Assembly: GCA_001543005.1 (NCBI GenBank)
Contig: LFLB01000005.1
Span: 1 to 34,376, forward strand
DNA length: 34,376 bases
Origin: Candidatus Spongiihabitans thiooxidans
GTDB lineage: Bacteria > Pseudomonadota > Gammaproteobacteria > Arenicellales > Poriferihabitantaceae
Direction: 5' to 3'
A program made the position numbers and the translations under genes. Positions 1 to 7,750 of the stretch are shown here, piece after piece. How positions within the stretch are numbered: position 1 is the stretch's first letter; each line of letters begins with the position of its first letter. The notes below the pieces were generated by a model. That model ran no database searches, was not told the origin of the DNA, and worked only from the letters and a program-made list of their open reading frames with translations.

Positions 1-203
1 TGCGTGTTCTTCCAATCGCCATAATCAGGGGGTAAGTCCCGCCAGGGTGCCCCTGTGCGCAATATCCAAAATACTGCGTTGAGAAACAGGCGGTTGTCTT
101 TGGCTATACCGCCATGCATGCCGCGTTGTCCTGTAAGATGCGGGGATAGCAGGTTCCATGTATTGTCGTTTATATCGTGCCTTTTGTGTGCTGGCGTTGT
201 CAT
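1..203 (-). CDS. IS5-family (IS427-like) transposase, N-terminal part, runs off the left edge
   Basis: Reading the minus strand from an ATG at 203-201 gives 67 uninterrupted codons to the window edge. They begin MTTPAHKRHDINDNTWNLL and contain the block LRTGAPWRDLPPDYGDWKNT, typical of the first ORF of IS427-group IS5 transposases (DNA-binding half of a DDE transposase). The catalytic domain would lie left of the window, so intactness cannot be judged. A TATAAT-like box sits just upstream on the minus strand, in the AT-rich stretch around 235-245. Family recognition is from remembered consensus. Confidence 0.85.
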   Translation of the reverse strand, partial: MTTPAHKRHDINDNTWNLLSPHLTGQRGMHGGIAKDNRLFLNAVFWILRTGAPWRDLPPDYGDWKNT

Positions 204-275
204 GATGTGGCTCGCTTTTGTTGTTGAAAATGGATATTATACAACTTATTTTAAACTTATGACGACACTATCTAG
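1..275 (-). mobile_element. right end of an IS427-like insertion sequence
   Basis: The element carrying the partial transposase appears to end near 271. There the minus strand reads GATAGTGTCGTCATAAG, the style of IS427-group terminal repeats, and it is followed by CTAG at 272-275, a target motif often used by this group. The other end is outside the window, so the exact boundary is inferred. It abuts the C-terminus of the IS1595-like relic, which suggests one IS landed at the edge of another. Confidence 0.5.
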
Positions 276-741
276 TTAAGCGGCTCTTTTCTCACATTTT
301 CAAGCAAAATCTTATACCGGTTTTGCCATCTTATGGTTAAACCTGTACTCACCCTCTTTCGGGTGTAATTCAAACAGGTCTTATTCATTCCTCTAAACTT
401 GAACCCTCTAAACTTGGACAGCCTGGTTTTGGCATAGCCCCAAAACGACTCCATGCCGTTAATTATGAGAGTTGCCTTGGCAAATTCATGCTTGCCATGA
501 AGCGCCCCGAAATGCTTTTTATAACCAAAATCCACCAAGCCGTTATACTCGGCCAACCCTCGGAATGAATCACGCTGTCACTGCTGGTTTCACCCTTTAT
601 CATGCCCTGCAGCGTTGCAGCAGAACAGTTGGCACTATTTCAGTGTACACCTTGCCTGCTCTTTTTAACAGATCAAAAACAATGGTTTTGCCTCTGGCGC
701 CACGAGCGCGCTTGCCGCGCAAGCGCCGCACCTCGCCCACC
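272..741 (-). pseudogene. IS1595-family (IS1016-like) transposase relic with frameshifts
   Basis: Minus-strand pieces from three frames join into the C-terminal half of an ISXO2-like/IS1016-type DDE transposase. In order these are GKRARGARGKTIVFDLLKR and KVYTEIVP (about 740-630), SAATLQGMIKGETSSDSVIHSEGW (about 628-550), and EYNGLVDFGYKKHF, INGMESFWGYAKTRL and ILLENVRKEPL (550-272). The frame changes near 628, and again near 550 where one base seems lost in what should read GW-AEYNG. The C-terminus is also diverged where HLKECEFRFN would be expected. No intact N-terminal zinc-ribbon half was found upstream. It is not expected to be functional. Confidence 0.8.
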
Positions 742-1099
742 AGTTCGGGTGGCCAAGTCGCACGGCGGCGGCGTTTGGGCGCTCTTGAGCGGGCGGCTAC
801 GCCGGGTTATGGGGGTTTTGCTTGCGGGTCTGCAGCGGCACAAGGTTCTGCGACTGACGTTTGAAGGCATCACAGGCGGCGGCGGTGCCGTAGGTTTGCT
901 GAAAGCGAAGGGTGTTGATTTGGGATTGGGCAGAGTCGTTCATCTCCGAACGATACCCGATCCTGGCAACGCGGTAAAATCCCCTGATACGGTGGCCTAT
1001 AGGCTGGATTTACAAGGCTTCTCCTCTTGGTTGGAGGAGTGCCATATGTTTCTGAGCTTATGCAGTTAAGCCGCAAGAGTTATATCTGTCCGCATTTTC
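742..1099. other. stretch with no gene I can support
   Basis: The left part is GC-rich and may be the decayed N-terminal half of the adjacent IS1595-like relic, but no frame gives a recognisable zinc-ribbon or helix-turn-helix. Short open frames here (minus 673-873 and 870-1076, plus 602-1069) overlap each other and have no supporting motifs. A small CTCCTC/GAGGAG inverted repeat lies at about 1020-1038. Nothing else is evident. Confidence 0.5.
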
Positions 1100-1108
1100 T
1101 GATATAAT
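1100..1108 (+). promoter_or_regulatory. extended -10 promoter for the oxygenase cassette
   Basis: TGATATAAT is a perfect extended -10 element (TGn plus TATAAT) 30 bases before the ATG at 1139. No good -35 is visible at 16-18 bp, which is common for extended -10 promoters. It would drive the oxygenase, methyltransferase and exporter genes. Confidence 0.5.
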
Positions 1109-1138
1109 TAGGTATTTGCTGATAGCCAAGCTGACCCA

Positions 1139-2164
1139 ATGGAACCAAAGATTATATCCGCGCAGTTGCCCAACGCTGTTCTCAGAAAATTAGTTGCACT
1201 AACGGTAAATCCATACACAGATATACGTGGATTTATACGTGAAGTTTCGACGATCATGCAAGGTTTACGAAAGTCGGCGCCGAAGTACTGCAAAGTTTTC
1301 GAGAATATTGTTGCAGAAAGGGCGCAGAACCATAAAGTACATATCCTCCGCAACTGCCCAATAGATAAAGACATTCCAGTTTACTGCAAGAAACAACCGG
1401 TCGAGGATAAATATCAGAAGAAAACCACCTTCGTAGGCGAGGGGTTTTTGTTGCTGGTGTCCATGCTTACCCGTGCGCCAATTCTCGCTTATGAAACAAG
1501 AAATAATGGTGACTTTTTCCATGATGTTTACGCTCAATAAAAATACTATTCTACACAAACGCAGAAATCTGATTCGGATCTCTATTTTCACAACGACAGA
1601 ACCGCTCACGAGGTCCGGGCGGATTACATATCCCTCTTAGGAATGAGGTGTGCTCCCTCAAACTATATCGAAACGTGCTATGTAGATGGTCGTGAAATCT
1701 TATCGCATATTAGTTCTGAAGAGATAAATTGGTTAAGAAACACTTGGTACACAACCCCGTTCGATGCATATTCCACTGATTCGAATAATGAACAAATAAT
1801 ATCGGCTAATCATGAAATAATTTTTGATGATAGTTGCTTTCGGTATTACGAAACGCGAACAACCGTTGCTGAAGGGGCACCGGTTTTTGCATGGAAAGCC
1901 TTAGTTTCTCTTAAGAACGCGCTTCAAATTTCGCATAAGGTGCGCGTTTGCATTGCTGAACGCGATCTCTTGATGATACCAAACCAAGAAGGTTTGCACT
2001 GCCGCAATTTGATCAAAATATGCGATTTAGAAGCGGCTCGAAATCGTTATCTTTTGAAGACCTATAATTTCTCTTCACCAGATAGACAAAATATTTTTTT
2101 ACACAAGTATGCCACTGGATTGCCAGGATTGGTGCTCGAAACTCCAACCAGGATAGAAAGGTAA
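1139..2164 (+). pseudogene. AsnO/VioC-like Fe(II)/2-oxoglutarate oxygenase interrupted by one in-frame TAA
   Basis: Two open segments, 1139-1540 and the one running through 1643-2164, lie in the same frame and are separated only by a TAA at 1538-1540 (codon 134). Read through, the product is 341 residues, close to the usual size of TauD-fold L-asparagine/L-arginine hydroxylases. The segment TTFVGEGFLLLVSML matches the family region before the active site. H151 and D153 (FHND), just after the stop, form the HxD metal pair. H287 (EGLHCR) is the distal histidine, with R301/R303 as candidate 2-oxoglutarate-binding arginine. The second half shows no erosion, so the lesion is recent, an assembly error, or read through. 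The 133-residue product ending at 1540 would lack all metal ligands. The substrate is unknown, with a free or carrier-bound amino acid most likely. Confidence 0.75.
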
Positions 2165-2170
2165 ATCGCT

Positions 2171-3022
2171 ATGAAAAAACACAACGTGTGGGATAAAAAT
2201 GTTTTTCAATCCCGTTTTGATAAAACCTCTAAAAAGGGTTATGTACCGGGGTCGCCAGATGATACTGACCTTGCTACATACAAAGCCGCAGTAAAAGGCG
2301 CAAGTGATTATACTCCTGTGCTGGTAATGGGTATGACGTTAGGGCTTAGAGAGGCCTTATGCTCCTTGAATTACAGCGTAACTTGTTTGGAAATTAGCGA
2401 TGATGCTATTTCATTTCTTTCAAACGGGATTTCTAAGCCCTGTCGCAAGAAGGAGCAAATAGTAAAGGGAAACTGGCTGGAGATGTCCACATTACTTAAT
2501 CAACAATATCGTTATATTGTAGGTGATGGTGTTTTTCCAAACATCTTGGAATTTTCTGACCAAGCGCTGCTGATCAGAGAAATTGGGCGAGCGCTCGAAT
2601 CGACCGGCAAATTCGTTACCAGAGCATGTTTAGTAACTAAAGAACTTGATCTTGAAAACTGGACTGCTGTTAGACTTGTCGAGCGATATAGGGATAATGC
2701 GATAAACTCGGCAGAATTTGGACATGCAATGCGAATCTGGGGTTGTTATGAAGAGGCCTATGACCAGGATACTTATTTGCTAGATAACAATACTGTTTAC
2801 GGTATTTATGAAAAATGGTATGCAAATGGAAAATTAACGAAAGAAGAGCATGAGATTGTCAATCAACAATACTTCGGCGGACATCATTTTTACCCCCCGG
2901 AGGAGTACTGGGAGTCTTTATTAAAGAAGGCTGGTTTTTCGTTCAAGAAAACCACGCATACAGGTTATATATACTATGATTATCTTCCCATCTATGAGTG
3001 TTCACTTCCCTTGAAAATCTGA
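2171..3022 (+). CDS. class I SAM-dependent methyltransferase (cassette enzyme)
   Basis: The product has 283 residues and starts 7 bases after the oxygenase stop, with a GAAAGG ribosome-binding site, so the two genes are cotranscribed. Residues about 50-80 carry a Rossmann-type SAM motif (PVLVMGMTLGLREAL) followed by an acidic post-I strand (VTCLEIS). The motif is not the textbook GxGxG, but spacing and hydrophobic pattern fit. VGDGVFPNILE (about 117-127) resembles motif IV. The C-terminal half (YFGGHHFYPPEEYWESLLKKAGF) looks like a substrate-binding lid and helix. Next to an amino-acid-type oxygenase it may methylate the same small molecule, but the acceptor atom cannot be deduced. The gene is visibly AT-richer than the downstream housekeeping genes, consistent with transfer. 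Confidence 0.65.
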   Translation: MKKHNVWDKNVFQSRFDKTSKKGYVPGSPDDTDLATYKAAVKGASDYTPVLVMGMTLGLREALCSLNYSVTCLEISDDAISFLSNGISKPCRKKEQIVKGNWLEMSTLLNQQYRYIVGDGVFPNILEFSDQALLIREIGRALESTGKFVTRACLVTKELDLENWTAVRLVERYRDNAINSAEFGHAMRIWGCYEEAYDQDTYLLDNNTVYGIYEKWYANGKLTKEEHEIVNQQYFGGHHFYPPEEYWESLLKKAGFSFKKTTHTGYIYYDYLPIYECSLPLKI

Positions 3023-3113
3023 TTAAGAGAACCAGCACTACGCTCCCGCTAACTTTCCGAATGATGCGCCAACGAGCGACGAAAAATACGCTCTTAATAC
3101 ACCGAACAGGTAA

Positions 3114-4007
3114 ATGGCCAAAATAACGCTAAAATACGAGGGCGATATAAATCGCGGCGTCGCTTTGATGCTGCTGTCTGCCTTACTGTTTGCGCTCGCC
3201 GGGACCGCTGTAAAATTTGCCGCACAAGAGTTATCGACTTTTGCGCTGGTCTTTTGGCGAAACCTGCTAAGTTTTTGGCTATTTCTCATGTTGATTTATT
3301 TCAAGGGGTTTTCTGATTTGAGAACCTCGCGAATCGATCTTCATCTATTGCGCGCGTTTTTTAGTTATGTGGCGTTGGTGACCTGTTTCTACGCGATTAG
3401 CAATATATCGTTAGGCAGCGCAGTTGTTTTACAATCTACTGGACCTGTTTTTGTCCCACTTTTAGCGTTAATTTTCTTTCAGCGCATGTCAGATATGTAT
3501 GTGTGGTTAGGCGTTATTTTGGGATGCGCGGGAGTGGTTCTAATAGTGCAAGCAGGCCCTATCGGCTTCAGCCTAGGAGAAATCGGCGGCGCACTTTCCG
3601 GGTTTTTTGGAGGATGCGCCGCTTTAACCATTTGGGCCATGTCTGATACCGAGCCGCCGCTAAGGCAAATGTTCTATTTCACCTTATTGACTTTAATCAT
3701 TTCTATTGTCCTCATTCCCTGGACCTGGGAACTACCCAGTCTGTTCGCATTCATACCGTTGATGATTTCCGCCATTTGCACGACCTCAGCGCAATATTTT
3801 CTTGCAGTATCTTTTGCCACCGCACCCGCCGATAAAGTCAATACTTGGAGTTATGCGTCCGTGGTTATCGCCGCAACCATCGGATATTTGGTTTGGGGAG
3901 AATCATTGGAAGCATCCGCTATATTAGGAATAGTGTTAGTGGTGTTGGGCGCCCATATAACATCAAAGGAAAAAATTCATCGGAATTCTGCGGAAATTTT
4001 AAAATGA
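3114..4007 (+). CDS. EamA/DMT-family membrane transporter
   Basis: The product has 297 residues and about ten hydrophobic segments in two repeated halves, as in drug/metabolite transporters. The N-terminal half opens with GVALMLLSALLFALAGTAVKFAAQEL followed by FWRNLLSFWL, typical of EamA domains. The C-terminal half ends with VWGESLEASAILGIVLVVLGAHI, also typical. It begins 91 bases after the methyltransferase in the same direction, with a modest AGG ribosome-binding site. Family members export amino acids and small metabolites, so it may export the cassette product or protect the producer. It is also possible that it is an unrelated neighbour. Confidence 0.8.
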   Translation: MAKITLKYEGDINRGVALMLLSALLFALAGTAVKFAAQELSTFALVFWRNLLSFWLFLMLIYFKGFSDLRTSRIDLHLLRAFFSYVALVTCFYAISNISLGSAVVLQSTGPVFVPLLALIFFQRMSDMYVWLGVILGCAGVVLIVQAGPIGFSLGEIGGALSGFFGGCAALTIWAMSDTEPPLRQMFYFTLLTLIISIVLIPWTWELPSLFAFIPLMISAICTTSAQYFLAVSFATAPADKVNTWSYASVVIAATIGYLVWGESLEASAILGIVLVVLGAHITSKEKIHRNSAEILK

Positions 4008-4052
4008 TTGAAACAAGGTCTTACAACAGCATCTGATTAATTCAGGGCGTCC

Positions 4053-5297
4053 CTAGTTAAATGACGCACAAAGCAACTCTTTGCACTCCATCCTCGCGGT
4101 GTGGTCAGCGGCTAATACCGTATCCAGATCGTTTGCGTTATCCCTATTTGATCGCTCCATTGTACGCTCAACCAACCGGGCGATTTTATCAAAAGTAATC
4201 TGTCCATTCAGAAATGCTTCCACCGCTACCTCATTGGCGGCATTCATAATCGCCGGCAACGTTCCGCCGCTTTGTGCTGCATTTTGAGCCAGTCTTAATG
4301 CCGGAAAGCGACTGTCATCGGGGGCTTCGAAATCGAAGTGAGCAATTTCTCGCAAGCTCAGTGGCTTGGCGCCAGACGCTATTCTATTCGGCCATGCCAA
4401 AGCGCTTGCAATGGCAACCCGCATGTCGGGGCTGCCCATTTGAGCGAGGATTGATCCATCAATGTATTCCACCATGGAATGAATTACGCTTTGGGGGTGG
4501 ACCACGATTTCGATCATGTTTTCGGATACACCGAACAATGCACAAGCCTCAATCAACTCCAATCCTTTGTTCATCATAGTCGCCGAATCCACAGAAATCT
4601 TTCGCCCCATTTGCCAGTTTGGGTGGGCGCAAGCCTGGTCTGGCGTGACTGATGACAGTTTATCCAGCGGTAACTGTCTTAACGGCCCGCCCGAACCGGT
4701 CAATAATATTTTTTTAATGCCCTGGTTTTTAATGTCCAGGTCTTCGGTAACCGTTGCATTGCCACCGCCATTGAGATGCGCCAAAAACTGTTGGGGCAGG
4801 CATTGAAATATAGCGTTGTGTTCACTGTCCAGAGGTAACAGGCAGGTCGCATTGTCTCTGGCCAACTGCACGATATATTCGCCCAGCATCACCAAGGGCT
4901 CCTTATTGGCTATCAAAACCTTGTTGCCCGACTTTACTGCAGCAATCGTCGACATCAATCCAGCGGCCCCGACGATAGCGCATACTATTGTTTCGCCCAG
5001 TTGATCCGCAATTGAACATAGTGCCTGTGGTCCGCTTTCCACATCAATACGCATTCCTTTTTTTTTGAATTTTTTTTGTAGTTCCTGTGCACAATTTGGA
5101 TCTACCATCACAACTTTTTCGGGTTGGAATTTCTGGCATTGTGCGAACATCACCGACACATTGGTATTCGCCGACAACGCACAGACATGGTATTTATCCG
5201 GGTGCCTTGAGATCACATCCAGAGTGTTTATCCCAATTGAACCGGTGGAGCCCAATAATGTTACTCCGATGGTCTTGCCGGTGGTCATAGCGGCCAT
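4053..5297 (-). CDS. dxr: 1-deoxy-D-xylulose 5-phosphate reductoisomerase
   Basis: This enzyme makes 2-C-methyl-D-erythritol 4-phosphate with NADPH, the committed step of the MEP isoprenoid pathway. The N-terminus carries the dinucleotide motif LLGSTGSIG. Middle blocks include IANKEPLVMLG, LLPLDSEHNAIFQ, LTGSGGPLR and HPNWQMGRKISVDSATMMNKGLELIEA, which hold the metal and substrate residues. Length (414) is normal. Two starts are possible. ATG 5297 has AGGA only about 3 bases away. ATG 5288 (MTTGKTIG) overlaps the cdsA stop as ATGA and is the conventional arrangement. It is last in a minus-strand run with uppS and cdsA and supplies precursors for undecaprenyl phosphate. Confidence 0.97.
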   Translation of the reverse strand: MAAMTTGKTIGVTLLGSTGSIGINTLDVISRHPDKYHVCALSANTNVSVMFAQCQKFQPEKVVMVDPNCAQELQKKFKKKGMRIDVESGPQALCSIADQLGETIVCAIVGAAGLMSTIAAVKSGNKVLIANKEPLVMLGEYIVQLARDNATCLLPLDSEHNAIFQCLPQQFLAHLNGGGNATVTEDLDIKNQGIKKILLTGSGGPLRQLPLDKLSSVTPDQACAHPNWQMGRKISVDSATMMNKGLELIEACALFGVSENMIEIVVHPQSVIHSMVEYIDGSILAQMGSPDMRVAIASALAWPNRIASGAKPLSLREIAHFDFEAPDDSRFPALRLAQNAAQSGGTLPAIMNAANEVAVEAFLNGQITFDKIARLVERTMERSNRDNANDLDTVLAADHTARMECKELLCASFN

Positions 5298-6160
5298 TTT
5301 CCTGGCAGTATAAAAACAGGCGTCACAAAAACCAGGGTCACAAAGACCGGTGTTGCTGCGATGACACCGTCAATTCGATCCAAAACACCGCCATGTCCGG
5401 GCAATAAATGACCACTATCCTTAACGCCTGCGAGTCGTTTTAACCGACTTTCGTACAGATCTCCCACCACACTAAAAACGGCGGCGCATAACCCCACCGC
5501 CATCCAAACCGACAAAATATCAGATGAAAAATCGAGCACAAAGAACCCAAACAAACCAGCGATTAAAAAAGTGCCAAACAAGCCGCCAATAACGCCTTCC
5601 ACAGTTTTATTTGGGCTTAAACCGGGTGCCAGCTTGTTTCGGCCAAATGCTTTACCGGTGAAATACGCAAAACTGTCGGCTGCCCAGACCATGACCAACA
5701 GAGCGATGGTCGCACTTGGCCCCTGTTCAGTTTGCTGATGGAGAAGAACCAGTGCGGCCCAGGCGCCGAGCAAACAAAATACGCCCAGAGGAAATGCACA
5801 CTTTGAACCCGATGCCGAACCAGATACCGAACCAGGCACCGAACCGGGCAATTGCGACCGATTAAATCGCTGTTCAAATTGTTGCAAGGCATAAATTTGA
5901 TAAACCCAAAATAAAGCCGTCAGAGCGCATATCGCAAACAATACTTTGGGTTGGGAAACCAACCACCAGGCGGCGACCGCCAAGCCAATGGCTGCGATTG
6001 AAAATATCCCTGAAGATTTAATGGTTAACTGATTCCATTCATATAATCCCATCAACACCACAGCCAAAAGTACAACGCCGAACCAGTGGGTTGTCAGGGT
6101 CAGGGTCAGCAGAATAACTGCCGCAGCCAACACCATGGCGGTAATAATGCGAACCAACAT
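5285..6160 (-). CDS. cdsA: phosphatidate cytidylyltransferase
   Basis: This integral membrane enzyme makes CDP-diacylglycerol from phosphatidate and CTP, the entry to phospholipid headgroup synthesis. The product has 291 residues with about eight membrane segments. The C-terminal signature is complete: SRLKRLAGVKDSGHLLPGHGG followed by VLDRID. Upstream is SPNKTVEGVIGG, also conserved. The start ATG shares a base with the uppS stop (TAATG), and the stop overlaps the dxr ATG, so the three genes are translationally coupled. The loop after about residue 100 contains GSVPGSVSGSASGS, encoded by tandem 12-bp repeats and absent from typical CdsA proteins. Confidence 0.95.
   Translation of the reverse strand: MLVRIITAMVLAAAVILLTLTLTTHWFGVVLLAVVLMGLYEWNQLTIKSSGIFSIAAIGLAVAAWWLVSQPKVLFAICALTALFWVYQIYALQQFEQRFNRSQLPGSVPGSVSGSASGSKCAFPLGVFCLLGAWAALVLLHQQTEQGPSATIALLVMVWAADSFAYFTGKAFGRNKLAPGLSPNKTVEGVIGGLFGTFLIAGLFGFFVLDFSSDILSVWMAVGLCAAVFSVVGDLYESRLKRLAGVKDSGHLLPGHGGVLDRIDGVIAATPVFVTLVFVTPVFILPGKWPL
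5805..5852 (-). repeat. four tandem 12-bp repeats inside cdsA
   Basis: Plus-strand units start at 5805, 5817, 5829 and 5841. They read GAACCCGATGCC, GAACCAGATACC, GAACCAGGCACC and GAACCGGGCAAT. Each unit adds four residues (such as PGSV) to a loop between CdsA membrane segments, so copy-number change would stay in frame. Confidence 0.9.
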
Positions 6161-6912
6161 TATTCCAGTTCTTTAATTTGTGCACTGGTCTTGCCAAAAC
6201 GTCGTTGCCGATTTGCGAAAGTTTGCAACGCCTTATCAAAACATGCTTGATTAAAATCAGGCCAATAAATATGGGTGAAGTACAGCTCTGTATAGGCTAA
6301 TTGCCACAACAAAAAATTACTTATTCTTTGTTCGCCGCCGGTGCGAATAAAAAAATCCGGCTCTGGAAGTTCATGGGTGCATAACTGCGATTCGATCAGT
6401 TCAGGGGTGATTGATGCGGATGAAATCTCCCCCTGCTCAACCAACTCCACTATGGATTTGCACGCTTCCAGCAGGTCCCATTTACCGCCATAATTGATGG
6501 CGATGGTAAGATTTAGCGCTTTATTGTTGCGGGTAAGTTCATCGGCATCGGTAATGGCCTGCTGCAATCGCTGTGGAAATTTGCTCAAATCCCCAATTAT
6601 CCGCAGTCTGATCCGGTGCTCATGCAAACCAAGCAGTTCGTTTTCCAACGTTGACGCTAACAACTCAAGTAAAAGTGTTACTTCGGTAGAGGGGCGTTTC
6701 CAGTTTTCACGGCTAAATGCAAACAGGGTTAGATAGGAAATGCCACGTTGGCCACAGGTTTGAACCATGCTTTTTATGATCTCGACACCCTGGCGGTGTC
6801 CGGCGACTCTGGGCAGTCCCCGTTGTTTCGCCCAACGCCCATTGCCATCCATGATTACCGCAATGTGCCGTGGTATATTGTCATAGTTTTCGACTGGATC
6901 TGGAGCAGACAC
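6160..6912 (-). CDS. uppS: undecaprenyl diphosphate synthase (cis-prenyltransferase)
   Basis: This enzyme condenses eight isopentenyl diphosphates onto farnesyl diphosphate to form the C55 carrier for peptidoglycan and O-antigen assembly. The product is 250 residues. HIAVIMDGNGRWAKQRG near the N-terminus includes the Mg-binding Asp22. RTGGEQRISNFLLWQLAYTE and the later YFTHIYWPDF are the other family blocks. The start is GTG at 6912, without a convincing ribosome-binding site but at the usual distance (about 15 residues) before HIAVIMDGNG. It sits between frr and cdsA as in Escherichia coli. Confidence 0.96.
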   Translation of the reverse strand: MSAPDPVENYDNIPRHIAVIMDGNGRWAKQRGLPRVAGHRQGVEIIKSMVQTCGQRGISYLTLFAFSRENWKRPSTEVTLLLELLASTLENELLGLHEHRIRLRIIGDLSKFPQRLQQAITDADELTRNNKALNLTIAINYGGKWDLLEACKSIVELVEQGEISSASITPELIESQLCTHELPEPDFFIRTGGEQRISNFLLWQLAYTELYFTHIYWPDFNQACFDKALQTFANRQRRFGKTSAQIKELE

Positions 6913-6964
6913 GGCGGAGTAATTTGCAGGTACAGTAAAAGGCTTTTTGTTTTTCGAATAAAAC

Positions 6965-7522
6965 CTAAACTGCCATTACTTCTTTTTCTTTTTCCGTGAC
7001 CACGCTATCGATTATCCCAATATACTTATTTGTTAATGCCTGCATCTCGGTTTCCGACTGTTTTTCCTGGTCTTCGGTAATTTCCTTTTCTTTTAAAAGC
7101 TCTCGAGCGGTATGTATGGCATCCCGACGAATATTTCTGATCGCAATCTTGCCATTCTCACCCTCGTGTTTAACGACCTTGCCGAGTTCGATGCGACGCT
7201 CTTCGGTCATCGGTGGCAATGGAATTCTCATGGTCTCACCCGCAATAACCGGATTCAATCCCAAATTCGACTCCAGAATCGCTTTTTCAATCACTGGCAA
7301 CATTTGTTTTTCCCACGGCTGCACGCTCAGTGTCCTCGCGTCCGCGACGGATAGGGTAGCAACCTGATTTATCGGGGTCGCTGTGCCATAGTAGTCCACT
7401 GATAAATGATCTAAAAGTACAGTGGTGGCGCGCCCGGTACGAATTCGAGCCATTTCTTCCCGAGTCGAATCCACGGTTTTGTTCATTCGTTGTTCGGCAT
7501 CTTTTTTGATTTCATTTAACAT
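6965..7522 (-). CDS. frr: ribosome recycling factor
   Basis: The product has 185 residues, the exact family length. With EF-G it splits the post-termination ribosome. The N-terminal helix contains MNKTVDSTREEMARIRTGRA. The central domain has YYGTATPINQVATLSV and GLNPVIAGETMRIPLPPMTEERR. The C-terminal helix has HEGENGKIAIRNIRRDA. It starts with ATG at 7522. Normally pyrH lies directly upstream, but here a 228-bp non-coding gap separates it from tsf. Confidence 0.97.
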   Translation of the reverse strand: MLNEIKKDAEQRMNKTVDSTREEMARIRTGRATTVLLDHLSVDYYGTATPINQVATLSVADARTLSVQPWEKQMLPVIEKAILESNLGLNPVIAGETMRIPLPPMTEERRIELGKVVKHEGENGKIAIRNIRRDAIHTARELLKEKEITEDQEKQSETEMQALTNKYIGIIDSVVTEKEKEVMAV

Positions 7523-7750
7523 GACTAAAAACGCTTATGGTAGGTGATTGTTTTCACAAAATGATAACGGTTAGCAAGGGGATATAGTAGCAGAAACCCA
7601 ATACAGATATTGACCACGGACGCATCCGCACCTTACATGCAGATAACGAATTGCAGATGACCCACCAGAATTGCCGGGGTGCCGCCAAGGGAGAGCAAGT
7701 GGGGTGAGCAAGTGCCGTTAGCGCGATGACAGCATGGCGCCAAGCGTTTC

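Noticed and set aside
4081..5313. Open plus-strand frames opposite dxr
   Set aside because: They lie antisense to a clearly conserved gene and show no motifs or ribosome-binding sites.
7523..7750. Possible pyrH relic between frr and tsf
   Set aside because: No UMP-kinase motif is readable in any frame.
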